A DNA stretch of 64,000 bases from Leeuwenhoekiella marinoflava DSM 3653 (GTDB lineage Bacteria > Bacteroidota > Bacteroidia > Flavobacteriales > Flavobacteriaceae), in assembly GCF_900129005.1 (NCBI RefSeq), contig NZ_FQUN01000006.1:186001-250000 (forward strand), given 5' to 3'. The notes under the pieces are model-generated. The model saw only the letters and a program-made list of their open reading frames with translations. It did not search any database and had not been told where the DNA came from. Both the position numbers and the translations under genes were made by a program. The stretch's first letter is position 1. Each line of letters opens with the position of its first letter. Positions 41,330-51,475 of this stretch are shown piece by piece.

Positions 41330-43201
41330 ATGACTCGATCTGTGTATTTAAATAAAGTTTTAGGTGTGTTTTTTATGTTGAGCATCTTGTTTACTATAAC
41401 GTCTGCAGTTGCTCAACAAGACACCATTAAATATGTAGGTAAAACATTATCTAATATAGATTACCATCATGGGCAACTCCGTCCTGCTGTAGGAGTTCAT
41501 GCAACGCAAATTATGCGGGCAAGCAGGGAACATCCTGAAAAGTCAGATGGTTTTGGGTGGACCTACAACCATGCGCCTAATATGGCGTACTGGAACAATA
41601 TGTTTTTTGTTCAGTATTTGAGTGATCCTGTGGGGGAGCATATTCCGCCGAGTCAAACATTTCTAATACATTCTAAAGATGGAAGAGAATGGTCTATGCC
41701 GGAAGTTATTTTTCCTATTTATCGCATTCCTAACGGTATCAAAAAAGAAGGAGTAGAAGGAATTTCTAAAGATCTGGATGCGACGATGCACCAGCGCATG
41801 GGGTTTTATACCTCTTCAGATGATCGTCTGTTTACGCTTGCTTTCTATGGCATTTCATTGAATGAAAAAGACAGTCCAAATGACGGTAAAGGAATAGGTA
41901 GAGTCATCAGAGAAATAAAAAAAGACGGCACGATGGGGCCAATCTACTTTATCAGGTACAATAAATCATGGAATGAATCGAATACCAATTTTCCATTTTA
42001 TAAAACAAGTAATGACAAAGGCTTGAAAAAAGCTTGTGAAGAGATTTTATCTCAACCTTTACTGATGCAACAATGGGTTGAAGAAGCAGACCGCGATGAT
42101 CCTTTAATACCGCTTCAAAAACAGTATAAGGCTTTTAGTTATTATCACCTACCTGATGGTGATGTAGTGGGTTTGTGGAAGCACGCTTTAACTTCAATAA
42201 GCAAAGATAATGGTGAGACCTGGGAATATTCGCCTACACGGGCTCCAGGTTTTGTAAACAGCAATGCAAAAATCTGGGGACAAAAAACTTCAGATAACCG
42301 GTATGCTACTGTTTACAATCCTTCAGAATACCGCTGGCCGTTGGCGATTTCTACCAGTAATGAGGGGATGACTTATACAGATCTGTTATTGATTCATGGT
42401 GAATTAACACCGATGCGCTATGGTGGAAATTATAAATCCTACGGACCGCAATATGTTAGAGGAATTACTGAAAATAACGGTACTCCACCAGATGGCAAGC
42501 TTTGGGTAAGTTATAGTGTGAATAAAGAGGATATCTGGGTTGCTTCAATTCCGGTTCCGGTTAAAAGTTCGGTTTCAGAAGATGTAAATTCAGTTTTTGA
42601 TGAACTTCCTGATGATCACGAACTGGACTTATGGAATGTTTACAATTTGTCGTGGGCTTCCGCTAAAATTGAAAAAAAAGAAAGTGGTATTAAATGGCTT
42701 ACACTACGTGATCACGACCCATTTGATTATGCAAAAGTAGAGCGGGTAATTCCTTCAGCTGAAAAAATGGAAGCGACTTTTATGATTAAACCTGAGCAAA
42801 ACGATCAGGGTTTGTTACACATCGAATTTCAGAATGCAGAAGGTTTGCCTTCAATTCGTATCATTTTTGATAAGGATGGAAAAATCAAAACAAAATCGGG
42901 CTCTCGTTTTAGCGGAATCGCAGACTATGAAGCCGGTAAAGAATACAAGCTAAAAGTAGTTCTAGATGTTACAACGCGGTCGTATACCATTGAGGTGAAT
43001 GAGCAAAAAGAATCGCGTAAGATTTTTTATGCCCCTGCATTAGCGATTGAGCGTATCATGTTTAGAACAGGAGCAGCACGTCATTTTCCAACACCTGACA
43101 CCCCGGCTGATAAGGAAGATTATGATGATTTACCCAATACAGGTGCGTCAATTCCGGAGGCTGTTTTCAATATAAAATCATTAATAACTCAGAAACTTTA
43201 A
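41330..43201 (+). CDS. Sialidase-fold (Asp-box) beta-propeller enzyme with C-terminal LamG-like domain
   Basis: This 623-residue exported protein has a signal peptide ending near AVAQ. A beta-propeller (about 30-430) includes the conserved opening NIDYHHGQLRPAVGVHA, then TYNHAPNMAYWNN, and Asp-box-like turns SKDGREW (about 114) and SKDNGETWEY (about 290). Residues about 445-623 look like a concanavalin/laminin-G sandwich (ATFMIKPEQNDQGLLHIEF, YKLKVVLDVTTRSYTIEVN). Such propellers often act on ketosidic or uronic sugars. From memory it resembles the propeller module linked to RG-II Dha hydrolysis (GH143), but I cannot verify this. It starts immediately after the previous stop codon. Confidence 0.65.
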   Translation: MTRSVYLNKVLGVFFMLSILFTITSAVAQQDTIKYVGKTLSNIDYHHGQLRPAVGVHATQIMRASREHPEKSDGFGWTYNHAPNMAYWNNMFFVQYLSDPVGEHIPPSQTFLIHSKDGREWSMPEVIFPIYRIPNGIKKEGVEGISKDLDATMHQRMGFYTSSDDRLFTLAFYGISLNEKDSPNDGKGIGRVIREIKKDGTMGPIYFIRYNKSWNESNTNFPFYKTSNDKGLKKACEEILSQPLLMQQWVEEADRDDPLIPLQKQYKAFSYYHLPDGDVVGLWKHALTSISKDNGETWEYSPTRAPGFVNSNAKIWGQKTSDNRYATVYNPSEYRWPLAISTSNEGMTYTDLLLIHGELTPMRYGGNYKSYGPQYVRGITENNGTPPDGKLWVSYSVNKEDIWVASIPVPVKSSVSEDVNSVFDELPDDHELDLWNVYNLSWASAKIEKKESGIKWLTLRDHDPFDYAKVERVIPSAEKMEATFMIKPEQNDQGLLHIEFQNAEGLPSIRIIFDKDGKIKTKSGSRFSGIADYEAGKEYKLKVVLDVTTRSYTIEVNEQKESRKIFYAPALAIERIMFRTGAARHFPTPDTPADKEDYDDLPNTGASIPEAVFNIKSLITQKL

Positions 43202-43202
43202 T

Positions 43203-45989
43203 TTGAATTTATTAAAAAACATACTACTTGCTTTTATTTTCTCCTTGGGATTTAATTCTAACGGCCAGACACCTGCTACAGATTTAATCTGTGAGTTTAA
43301 GAAAAATCCGGTTGCCGTTACAAATGCGAATCCCAGATTAGGATGGAAGATATTTTCAGAAAAAAATGATGTTTCTCAAACTGCTTATCACATTCTTGTA
43401 GCCAGTACCCCTCAAAAACTAACTGTTGAAGATGCTGACTTTTGGAACAGTTCTAAAATAAATTCAGATCAAAGTCAGCTTATTTTCTATAGCGGCAAGC
43501 CTTTAAAACCCGGAAGCAACTATTACTGGAAGGTAAAAGTTTGGGATCAGGATAAAAAAGCATCTCAATGGAGCGAAGTTAATTCGTTTAGAATAGCACC
43601 TGATGAAAAGCAATTGCAGCCGGTTTGGATAGGAGCAATTACTAAAGAAGATAGTCATCTGCCGGAAGGAAGAAATTTTCATACTGCCACTTATAAAAAG
43701 GAGAAAAAGGAAGCAATGATTGCTGCTACTGATTCTTTAGCACGACGTAGTATTATGCTTAGAAAAGTTTTTAAGGTGTCTAAAAAGATCACGGAAGCTG
43801 TTGTTTATATTTCCGGTTTGGGGCATTATGAACTTACTATAAATGGAAGCAAAATAGGAACTAGTGCGTTTGCACCACTTTGGACAGATTATGATAAATC
43901 GGTTAATTACAATAGTTATGAGTTAGATAGTGATGCATTAAATAAAGGAGAGAATGCTATTGGCGTTGTTTTAGGAAATGGAATGTACAACATGATAGCA
44001 GAGCGCTATTCTAAATTCTTTGTGAGTTTTGGACCGCCTACGTTGTTTTTCAATATGAAGATCACCTATAGCGATGGAACCAGTGAAGTTATAAAATCTG
44101 ACTCATCCTGGAAATACGAGAAAAGTCCTATAAGCTTTAACAGTATTTTTGGTGGAGAGGATTATGATGCTAATTTAGAGCAACCGGGATGGGATCAACC
44201 TAATTTCAATGCTGAAAACTGGAAAGACGCAATTATTCAGGAAGCACCAAAGGGAAAATTGCAAGCGCAGGTAACACCACCGGTGATCATTCAGAAAGAA
44301 TTTAGTGTAAAAGAAGTAAATGAGATTGAGCCAAATACGTTTGTGTTTAATATGGGGCAAAATCTTTCCGGCTTTCCAACCATTCAGGTTAAGGGTAAAA
44401 AAGGACAAAAAATACGTCTTTGGGTTGGTGAAGTTTTAAATGAAGACGGTCGTATACGTCAGGGACGCAGCGGGAAACCTTATTATTTTGACTATACTTT
44501 AAAAGGAAATGGTATAGAAGAGTGGCAGCCCAGATTTAGCTATTACGGGTATCAATATATAGAAATTGAACAAATTAACTACAAGGAAGCAGTAGATGCT
44601 AAACTTCCTACACTTTTAAACATAACATCAAATTTTATTTATAATGATTCAGGAGAATCAGGATTTTTTGAGTCTTCTAATCCTATTTTTAATAAAGCGC
44701 ATGAACTGATCAATAATGCTATAAAAAGCAATTTTCAAGCAGTTTTAACCGATTGCCCACATCGGGAAAAATTAGGTTGGCTTGAAGAAGCGCATCTCAA
44801 CGGACCGGGATTGATTTTCAATTACAATATGCAAAAGTACATTCCCGGTATTATGCAAAATATTAAAGATGCCCAGCGGGAAAATGGTTTGATCCCTAAT
44901 ATAGCTCCTGAATATGTGATTTTTGGCGGTGATTTTACAGATTCACCAGAATGGGGTGTTACAGGTATTGTATTGCCTTGGATGTATTATGAATATTATG
45001 GAGATTCTTCTCTTTTAGAAAAATACTATCCGGTGATGAAGAAGTATGTAGACTATCTTACTTCTAAGTCTGAAAATCACATACTTTCTTATGGTTTGGG
45101 GGATTGGTATGATTATGGAGATCACGCCGCAGGATATTCTAAAAACAGTCCGATAGCTCTGTCTGCTACTAGCCATTATTATTTTGGAGCGGATTTATTG
45201 GCTAAAGCTGCAAAACTTTTAAATAAAGAGGAAGATTCACAGACTTATGAAAAGTTGAGCAACACCATAAAAAAGGCATTCAATACTGAATTTTTTAATT
45301 CGGAAACAAAACAATATGGTACTTCAAGTCAATTCAGCAATGCGGTACCTGTTTTTATGGACATCGTTGAGCCGGAATACAAAGCTGAAGTGATGCAAAA
45401 TCTAGTCGATGATATCAAGGCACGAGGTTATAGATTGACCACCGGAGACGTAGGAAACCGGTATCTGTTTCAAGCATTGGCACGTAATGGTGAAAATGAA
45501 ACGATGTATAAAATGAACAATCATTATGATACGCCGGGTTATGGTTTTCAGATAAAATTTGGCTTGACTACGTTGACTGAACAATGGGATCCCAGGAAAG
45601 GAAATAGCTGGAATCATTTTATGATGGGTCAAATAGAAGAATGGTTTTACCGAAGTCTTGCAGGTATTGTACCTGATCCTGAGCATCCCGGGTTTAAGCA
45701 CTTCTTCATACAACCGGAACTTGTAGGCGATTTGAATTTTGTAAAAGCCAGTTATAATTCTATTTATGGGACTATAATTTCAGAATGGGAAAAGAGTGAG
45801 AAAACCACAACATTTAAATTAGAAATCCCTGCAAATACGAGTGCTCGTATTAAGCTACCTATAGATTCAACTAACAAGATTCTTATAAACGGAAAACCAT
45901 ATAAAAGACAGAGCAGGATGGAAAGCAATTCTAAAAGTTTCAACTTTAAACTGGCATCTGGTAAATACATTATCACAACTTCTAATTGA
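43203..45989 (+). CDS. GH78 alpha-L-rhamnosidase, TTG start
   Basis: This 928-residue exported enzyme begins with NLLKNILLAFIFSLGFNSNGQ as signal peptide right after a TTG at 43203; no ATG is available before the hydrophobic core. The N-terminal domain has the usual GH78 opening (LICEFKKNPVAVTNANPRLGWK, AYHILVAS). The catalytic acid is E522 in DCPHREKLGW and the base is E793 in LTEQWDP. The C-terminal domain includes IKINGKPY-type strands. GH78 inverting rhamnosidases remove terminal alpha-L-rhamnose. It follows the propeller gene by 1 nt and is followed by an esterase, so rhamnose removal and ester removal may be co-expressed. Confidence 0.92.
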   Translation: MNLLKNILLAFIFSLGFNSNGQTPATDLICEFKKNPVAVTNANPRLGWKIFSEKNDVSQTAYHILVASTPQKLTVEDADFWNSSKINSDQSQLIFYSGKPLKPGSNYYWKVKVWDQDKKASQWSEVNSFRIAPDEKQLQPVWIGAITKEDSHLPEGRNFHTATYKKEKKEAMIAATDSLARRSIMLRKVFKVSKKITEAVVYISGLGHYELTINGSKIGTSAFAPLWTDYDKSVNYNSYELDSDALNKGENAIGVVLGNGMYNMIAERYSKFFVSFGPPTLFFNMKITYSDGTSEVIKSDSSWKYEKSPISFNSIFGGEDYDANLEQPGWDQPNFNAENWKDAIIQEAPKGKLQAQVTPPVIIQKEFSVKEVNEIEPNTFVFNMGQNLSGFPTIQVKGKKGQKIRLWVGEVLNEDGRIRQGRSGKPYYFDYTLKGNGIEEWQPRFSYYGYQYIEIEQINYKEAVDAKLPTLLNITSNFIYNDSGESGFFESSNPIFNKAHELINNAIKSNFQAVLTDCPHREKLGWLEEAHLNGPGLIFNYNMQKYIPGIMQNIKDAQRENGLIPNIAPEYVIFGGDFTDSPEWGVTGIVLPWMYYEYYGDSSLLEKYYPVMKKYVDYLTSKSENHILSYGLGDWYDYGDHAAGYSKNSPIALSATSHYYFGADLLAKAAKLLNKEEDSQTYEKLSNTIKKAFNTEFFNSETKQYGTSSQFSNAVPVFMDIVEPEYKAEVMQNLVDDIKARGYRLTTGDVGNRYLFQALARNGENETMYKMNNHYDTPGYGFQIKFGLTTLTEQWDPRKGNSWNHFMMGQIEEWFYRSLAGIVPDPEHPGFKHFFIQPELVGDLNFVKASYNSIYGTIISEWEKSEKTTTFKLEIPANTSARIKLPIDSTNKILINGKPYKRQSRMESNSKSFNFKLASGKYIITTSN

Positions 45990-45993
45990 GCAT

Positions 45994-47433
45994 ATGATAA
46001 ACCTAAAATTTACAATACATCAATTCCTCCTAACGGTATCGATATCGTTAGGGTTGGGGTTTACTGTAATTGCTCAACAGACATCAGATACCAAGTTTAA
46101 AAAACCGGTTACAGAAACGATTCAGAAGATTGAAAGCCTTTTTGATATTGAAGTTATAGATGACAGAAAGTTGCTAGAAGATAAAGAACTTGATTATGCA
46201 GATTGGCGTATAGAACAGGGAAATCTAGAAGTTTCTTTGACAAACGTTTTGCTTCCATTTAATCTCACGTATTTTAAACAGGCAGATGGCACGTATCAAA
46301 TCAGAAAATTTGAACACCATAAAATCTCAATAGATAAAGCTGAAAACAAGCTTGCTTTTTTAGCAAAAAACTATTCCACATTAGCAGAATGGAAAACCCG
46401 AAAAGCTTCGCTTAAAACATGTATGCGTGAAACTTTTGGTTTAAATAATGCTCCAAAAACTCCCGATTCAAAACCTATTCTCACAAAGAAACGAAACTAC
46501 AAAGGATACAGCGTAGAAAATATAGGGATTGAAATTCTTCCCGGTGTTTACGCTACAGGATCTGTTTATAAACCATATCCATTAAAACAGAAAGCAGCGG
46601 TTATCATCACTCCAAATGGTCATTTTCTGGATGGTCGTTATCGCAAAGATGAACAGATACGCTGTGCTATGTTAGCTAAAATGGGAGCTGTCGTAATCAA
46701 TTACGATTTGTTTGCCTGGGGAGAGTCTGAGTTACAATTTCCTGTGGAAAATCATCAAAACAGTATCGCATCTACTGTTCAGGTTTTAACCGGAATACGT
46801 CTTTTAGATTATGCACTGAAGTTAAAATACGCAGATCCAGAGCGAGTTGGTGTCACAGGCGGTTCTGGTGGCGGGTCTCATACGATGTTTTTGGCTGCTA
46901 TTGATGACCGGGTAAAAGTATCAGTTCCTGTGGTTATGGTTTCTTCACACTTTTCAGGTGGTTGTCCCTGTGAAAGCGGGCGTGGAATTCATCTTTGTGG
47001 AAAAGGCACCAATAATGCCGAGATAGCTGCTTTGGCAGCGCCAAAACCCCAATTGATAATTTCTGATGGTGAAGATTGGACGTATACTGTCCCGGAACTG
47101 GAATTTCCTTTTATTCAAAATAGTTATGGTTTTTACGGTAAAAGGGAATTGGTAGAAAATGCTCATTTTCCGAAAGAAGGTCATGATTACGGATACTCAA
47201 AACGAATGGCGATGTACCCGTTTATGGCTAAATATTTAGATCTGGATTTAAAAGTGGTAAAGGATTTTAACGGAAAGATCGATGAGTCTGAGGTTATAAT
47301 TGAAGACAAAGAAGCGTTTTTGGTTTTTGGTAAATCTGGAAAGAAATTACCTAACAATGCACTAAAAAATATTGATCGTTTATATGAGATGTTCGGAGAG
47401 AAAAACCAAAAAAATAATGATGTTGAAAATTAA
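45994..47433 (+). CDS. Alpha/beta-hydrolase esterase with N-terminal STN-like domain (possible CE19 pectin methylesterase)
   Basis: This 479-residue exported protein has a signal peptide ending near VIAQQ. Residues about 38-108 match an STN-type fold ([15 protein letters not shown], then [27 protein letters not shown]), normally found at the N-terminus of TonB receptors and secretins. The rest is an alpha/beta hydrolase: nucleophile S291 in GGSGGGSH and a His at 397 in KEGHDYG. A Cys-rich loop ([15 protein letters not shown]) lies after the nucleophile. Together this resembles the pectin methylesterase family founded by BT1017 (CE19), as far as I recall. It would remove methyl esters from galacturonic acid. 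Its 3' end overlaps the GH95 gene by 17 nt. Confidence 0.7.
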   Translation: MINLKFTIHQFLLTVSISLGLGFTVIAQQTSDTKFKKPVTETIQKIESLFDIEVIDDRKLLEDKELDYADWRIEQGNLEVSLTNVLLPFNLTYFKQADGTYQIRKFEHHKISIDKAENKLAFLAKNYSTLAEWKTRKASLKTCMRETFGLNNAPKTPDSKPILTKKRNYKGYSVENIGIEILPGVYATGSVYKPYPLKQKAAVIITPNGHFLDGRYRKDEQIRCAMLAKMGAVVINYDLFAWGESELQFPVENHQNSIASTVQVLTGIRLLDYALKLKYADPERVGVTGGSGGGSHTMFLAAIDDRVKVSVPVVMVSSHFSGGCPCESGRGIHLCGKGTNNAEIAALAAPKPQLIISDGEDWTYTVPELEFPFIQNSYGFYGKRELVENAHFPKEGHDYGYSKRMAMYPFMAKYLDLDLKVVKDFNGKIDESEVIIEDKEAFLVFGKSGKKLPNNALKNIDRLYEMFGEKNQKNNDVEN

Positions 47434-49894
47434 GATTAACTACATATATCGAATTGCATTATGCTTTTTTGCGTTTCAAAATCTTTTGGCGCAAGAAAGT
47501 ACAGGTCTTAAATTATGGTACAACGAGCCTGCTGAGATTTGGAATGAGGCTTTGCCATTGGGCAATGGTAGGTTAGGAGCGATGGTCTTTGGTGATCCTG
47601 CTGTAGAACGCTTGCAACTTAATGAAGAGACCATTTGGGCCGGCTCTCCTAACAGCAATTCGCATGATGAAGCGCTACCGGTGCTTCCTAAAGTGCGCCA
47701 ACTCATTTTTGAAGGCAACTACGCAGAAGCTCAAGAGCTCGCGACAGAAAAAATCATGTCTCAGACTAATAACGGGATGCCGTATCAAACCTTTGGTAGT
47801 GTTTATATTTCTTTTCCTGGACATCAGGATTACACCAATTATTATCGTGATTTAGATATCAACGATGCAATAGCTAAAGTTCACTATGATGTAAATGGAA
47901 TTACTTACACGCGAGAAATTCTTACAGCTTTTAAGGATCAGGTTATTGCCCTAAAACTTTCAGCAAGTCAGCCGGGAGCTATAACCTGTAATGTATTTAT
48001 GAATAGTCCTTTTGACAAAACCCTTACAGCAACTGAAAAGAACGAGGTTTCCCTGTCAGGAACAACAAGCACCTGGGAAGATCAGAAAGGTCGCGTGAAG
48101 TTTATGGGAAGAATGGAAGCAAAGAACGAAGGTGGGAAACTAGCAGTCAAGAATGGAATTATAAGTATTGAAAATGCAGATTCGGCAACACTGTATATTT
48201 CAATAGCAACCAATTTTAAAAACTATCAGGAGTTAACCGAAGATCAAGAAGCAAAAAGCAAGTCGTATTTAAACAATGCAACTTTAAAAGATTTTGAAAC
48301 TATAAAAGCTGATCATACTGCATATTACAAAAGCTTTTTTGACCGGGTATCTTTGGACTTAGGAATCACGGAAGCTGCCAAAGAAACAACAGATGAGCGT
48401 ATTCAAAAATTTTCTGAACAATATGACCCACAATTGGCTGCTCTTTATTTTCAGTTCGGACGTTATTTATTAATCTCCAGTTCTCAACCCGGTGGGCAAC
48501 CTGCAAACCTTCAGGGAATTTGGAATGATATGCTTTTTCCGCCTTGGGAGAGTAAATACACGATGAACATTAATGCAGAGATGAATTATTGGCCAGCAGA
48601 GCTTACCAACCTTTCTGAAATGCATGAACCATTCATTCAAATGGCAAAAGAATTAAGCATAACCGGCCACGAGACAGCCAAGCAAATGTATGATGCAGCT
48701 GGTTGGGTATTGCATCACAATACAGATATTTGGAGAATTACCGGTCCTGTAGATTATGCAGCTTCTGGGATGTGGCCTACAGGGAGTGCTTGGGTTTCTC
48801 AGGATTTATGGGAACGTTATTTGTATATTGGAGATCAGGAATATTTAAAAGAAATCTATCCGATTATTAAAGGAGCTGCGACCTTCTTTTTAGACTTTAT
48901 GATAACCGACCCAGAATCTGGTTATTTAGTAGTTACACCTTCCAGTTCGCCTGAAAATACACATGCTGCAGAAGATGGGAAATCTACAATCGCCGCAGGT
49001 ACAACAATGGATAATCAGTTGGTTTTTGATTTATTTACCAATACGATTCGTGCGACCCATATTTTAAATGAGGATAAGGCTTTCGCTGAAAAACTTCAAA
49101 ATACACTGGCTAAAATGTCGCCTATGCGAATAGGAAAACACAGTCAGTTGCAAGAATGGATGCAGGATTGGGATGACCCTGAAGATCATCACAGGCACGT
49201 TTCTCATTTATACGGTTTGTTTCCAAGCAATCAGATTTCTCCTTCTAAGACCCCAAAATTATTTGAAGCTGCTAAAAACTCATTGAATTACAGAGGCGAT
49301 GAATCTACCGGCTGGTCTATGGGCTGGAAGGTTAATCTTTGGGCGCGTTTACAGGATGGCAATCACGCATATAAATTATTACAAGATCAATTGAGTCTGG
49401 TTTTACCGGATCAGAGAAAAGGCGGAGGAACGTATCCCAATATGCTAGATGCACACCAACCGTTTCAGATTGATGGTAACTTTGGTTGTACTGCAGGGAT
49501 CGCAGAAATGTTGATGCAAAGTCACGAAGGAGCCATTCAGCTATTACCCGCATTACCAGATGTATGGAGTGATGGTGCGATTACAGGTCTAATTGCCAGA
49601 GGAGGATATGAGATAGACCTAAGCTGGAAAAAGAACAAGATTTCAGAATTAAAGATAAAAGCGAGGTACGATGGTAATTGCAGAATACGATCAAAAACCA
49701 GTTTAAAGGCAAGCAATGGTAAAAGTCTGAAACGCGCAAAAGGGTCAAATCCCAATTCATTTTTTTACGACGTGAAGGTGAAAGCGCCTATTATTTCAGC
49801 AGAAGCGAATCTTGATAAAGTAAAAAAACCTCGTTATTACGAGTATGATGTACCTGTAAAAGCCGGAGAAACCTATACGTTTTATGGTAACTAA
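47417..49894 (+). CDS. GH95 alpha-L-galactosidase/alpha-L-fucosidase
   Basis: I chose ATG 47417 (a second ATG follows at 47420) because the signal peptide ends at LLAQ about 25 residues later; longer frames start in the esterase gene. The product is 825 residues. GH95 markers are [57 protein letters not shown] and [14 protein letters not shown]. The active-site Asn pair is N384/N386 in [11 protein letters not shown], with Thr (T382) where fucosidases of the family carry His. That His-to-Thr change was reported for alpha-L-galactosidases, so L-galactose is the favoured substrate, as occurs on RG-II chain A. Assignment to GH95 is firm; substrate is inference. Confidence 0.9.
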   Translation: MMLKIKINYIYRIALCFFAFQNLLAQESTGLKLWYNEPAEIWNEALPLGNGRLGAMVFGDPAVERLQLNEETIWAGSPNSNSHDEALPVLPKVRQLIFEGNYAEAQELATEKIMSQTNNGMPYQTFGSVYISFPGHQDYTNYYRDLDINDAIAKVHYDVNGITYTREILTAFKDQVIALKLSASQPGAITCNVFMNSPFDKTLTATEKNEVSLSGTTSTWEDQKGRVKFMGRMEAKNEGGKLAVKNGIISIENADSATLYISIATNFKNYQELTEDQEAKSKSYLNNATLKDFETIKADHTAYYKSFFDRVSLDLGITEAAKETTDERIQKFSEQYDPQLAALYFQFGRYLLISSSQPGGQPANLQGIWNDMLFPPWESKYTMNINAEMNYWPAELTNLSEMHEPFIQMAKELSITGHETAKQMYDAAGWVLHHNTDIWRITGPVDYAASGMWPTGSAWVSQDLWERYLYIGDQEYLKEIYPIIKGAATFFLDFMITDPESGYLVVTPSSSPENTHAAEDGKSTIAAGTTMDNQLVFDLFTNTIRATHILNEDKAFAEKLQNTLAKMSPMRIGKHSQLQEWMQDWDDPEDHHRHVSHLYGLFPSNQISPSKTPKLFEAAKNSLNYRGDESTGWSMGWKVNLWARLQDGNHAYKLLQDQLSLVLPDQRKGGGTYPNMLDAHQPFQIDGNFGCTAGIAEMLMQSHEGAIQLLPALPDVWSDGAITGLIARGGYEIDLSWKKNKISELKIKARYDGNCRIRSKTSLKASNGKSLKRAKGSNPNSFFYDVKVKAPIISAEANLDKVKKPRYYEYDVPVKAGETYTFYGN

Positions 49895-49906
49895 ATTATA
49901 GTGGTG

Positions 49907-51469
49907 ATGAAATTCAAAATACAATCAATATTAATTATTCTTTGCATCAGTACATTTTTGAGTAGTAGTAAAACAGTTGTTTTAGCTCAAAATCAAAAGA
50001 ACTCCGCAGTACTGAATGCAACTGATTTTAAGCATTATGTGGACTATTTCAATACCATGGAGGATGAAAATATTGCTAAAGCGATTCCTAATGAAAAGTC
50101 CTGGGAATGGATGGAGCAAAATATTCCATTGTTTGAATGTCCACAGCAAAATTTTGAGGAGATCTATTACTACAGGTGGTGGACTGCCCGCAAACACATT
50201 ACAAATACTCCACAGGGATTTGCGATAACCGAATTTCTGGTAGAGCGTTCGTATGCAGATGAATACAATATGATTAGTTGTGCGTTGGGTCATCATATTA
50301 ATGAGTTTCGCTGGTTGCACAACCCTGAATATATAGAGCAGGATGTGCATTTATGGTACAGAGGAAATGAAGGCGGGCGTATGAAAAAACTGAGAACCTT
50401 TAGTAGCTGGACGGCAGATGCGTTATATAGCAGATATCTGGTGAATAAAGATGAAGACTTTTTATTGGATATGTATCCTGATCTGGTTGATGAATATGCA
50501 GCTTGGGAAGGCGACAGAAAGCGCCCCGATGGTCTATTCTGGCAAAACGATGTAAAAGACGGGATGGAAGAATCGTTAAGTGGTGGGAGGAGAGTTCGCA
50601 ACGCACGCCCCACGATTAACAGCTATATGTACGGTAACGCCCAAGCATTGGCCAAAATGGCAAACCTTAAAAATGACCAGACAAAGGCTAAATATTTTAA
50701 AGCTAAAGCAGATACCCTGCAACAACTTGTAGAAGGTAAATTGTGGAATGCAAAAGATGCATTTTTTGAAACTTTTACCGAGAAAGATACTTCTGCACAT
50801 GTGCGTGAAGCTGTTGGGTTTATCCCGTGGTATTTCAATTTACCGGAAGCGAATAAAGGATTTGAAAAAGCCTGGGAACAATTGAATGATGAAGAAGGAT
50901 TTTGTGCTCCATTCGGAACAACAACGGCTGAGATGAGAAGTCCGCGATTTAGAAGTCATGGAACAGGAACCTGCGAATGGGACGGTGCAGTTTGGCCTTT
51001 TGCTACTTCGCAAACCTTGACAGCACTTGGTAATGTATTGAACAATTACACTCAAAACGTGGTAAATAATGCAGATTATTTTAGAGAACTCAACAAGTAT
51101 GTAGAATCTCAATATTATAGAGGTAGACCCTATATCGGTGAATACCTTGATGAATCTACAGGTTATTGGTTAATGGGAGATCGCGAGCGTAGCCGGTATT
51201 ATAACCATTCTACATTTAATGATTTGATCATTACCGGTCTCGTAGGTTTACGCCCTAGGGCTGATGATAAAATTGAAGTAAATCCGCTTATTCCGCAGGA
51301 AAAATGGGATTGGTTCTGTTTAGATAATGTCTTGTATCACGGCGATATACTTACGATTCTTTGGGATAAAACCGGTAAAAAGTACAATAGGGGCAAAGGA
51401 TTTAAAGTTTTTAGAAATGGAAACGAGATTGCTTCCGCAGAACAATTAGAACGCATACTTACAAAGTAA
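49907..51469 (+). CDS. MGH1-like (alpha/alpha)6 glycoside hydrolase
   Basis: I chose ATG 49907; two in-frame GTG codons at 49901 and 49904 precede it without improving the signal peptide, which ends near VLAQNQ. The 520-residue product shows the GH63/GH37/mannosylglycerate-hydrolase-like barrel: YYYRWWTARKHI, FSSWTADALYSRYLV, YPDLVDEYAAWEGDRKRPDGLFWQNDV, RPTINSYMYGNAQALAKMA and GTCEWDGAVWPFATSQTL, ending in a small beta-domain. The acidic residues in these blocks would form the active site. Family members act on varied substrates. GH142 (beta-L-arabinofuranosidase on RG-II chain D) has a comparable fold, so that role is possible, but the sequence alone does not settle it. Confidence 0.62.
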   Translation: MKFKIQSILIILCISTFLSSSKTVVLAQNQKNSAVLNATDFKHYVDYFNTMEDENIAKAIPNEKSWEWMEQNIPLFECPQQNFEEIYYYRWWTARKHITNTPQGFAITEFLVERSYADEYNMISCALGHHINEFRWLHNPEYIEQDVHLWYRGNEGGRMKKLRTFSSWTADALYSRYLVNKDEDFLLDMYPDLVDEYAAWEGDRKRPDGLFWQNDVKDGMEESLSGGRRVRNARPTINSYMYGNAQALAKMANLKNDQTKAKYFKAKADTLQQLVEGKLWNAKDAFFETFTEKDTSAHVREAVGFIPWYFNLPEANKGFEKAWEQLNDEEGFCAPFGTTTAEMRSPRFRSHGTGTCEWDGAVWPFATSQTLTALGNVLNNYTQNVVNNADYFRELNKYVESQYYRGRPYIGEYLDESTGYWLMGDRERSRYYNHSTFNDLIITGLVGLRPRADDKIEVNPLIPQEKWDWFCLDNVLYHGDILTILWDKTGKKYNRGKGFKVFRNGNEIASAEQLERILTK

Positions 51470-51475
51470 CAATCA

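Noticed and set aside
47372-47416. Longer N-terminus for the GH95 gene
   Set aside because: Lies inside the esterase 3' end and places charged residues before the signal peptide; ATG 47417 is preferred.
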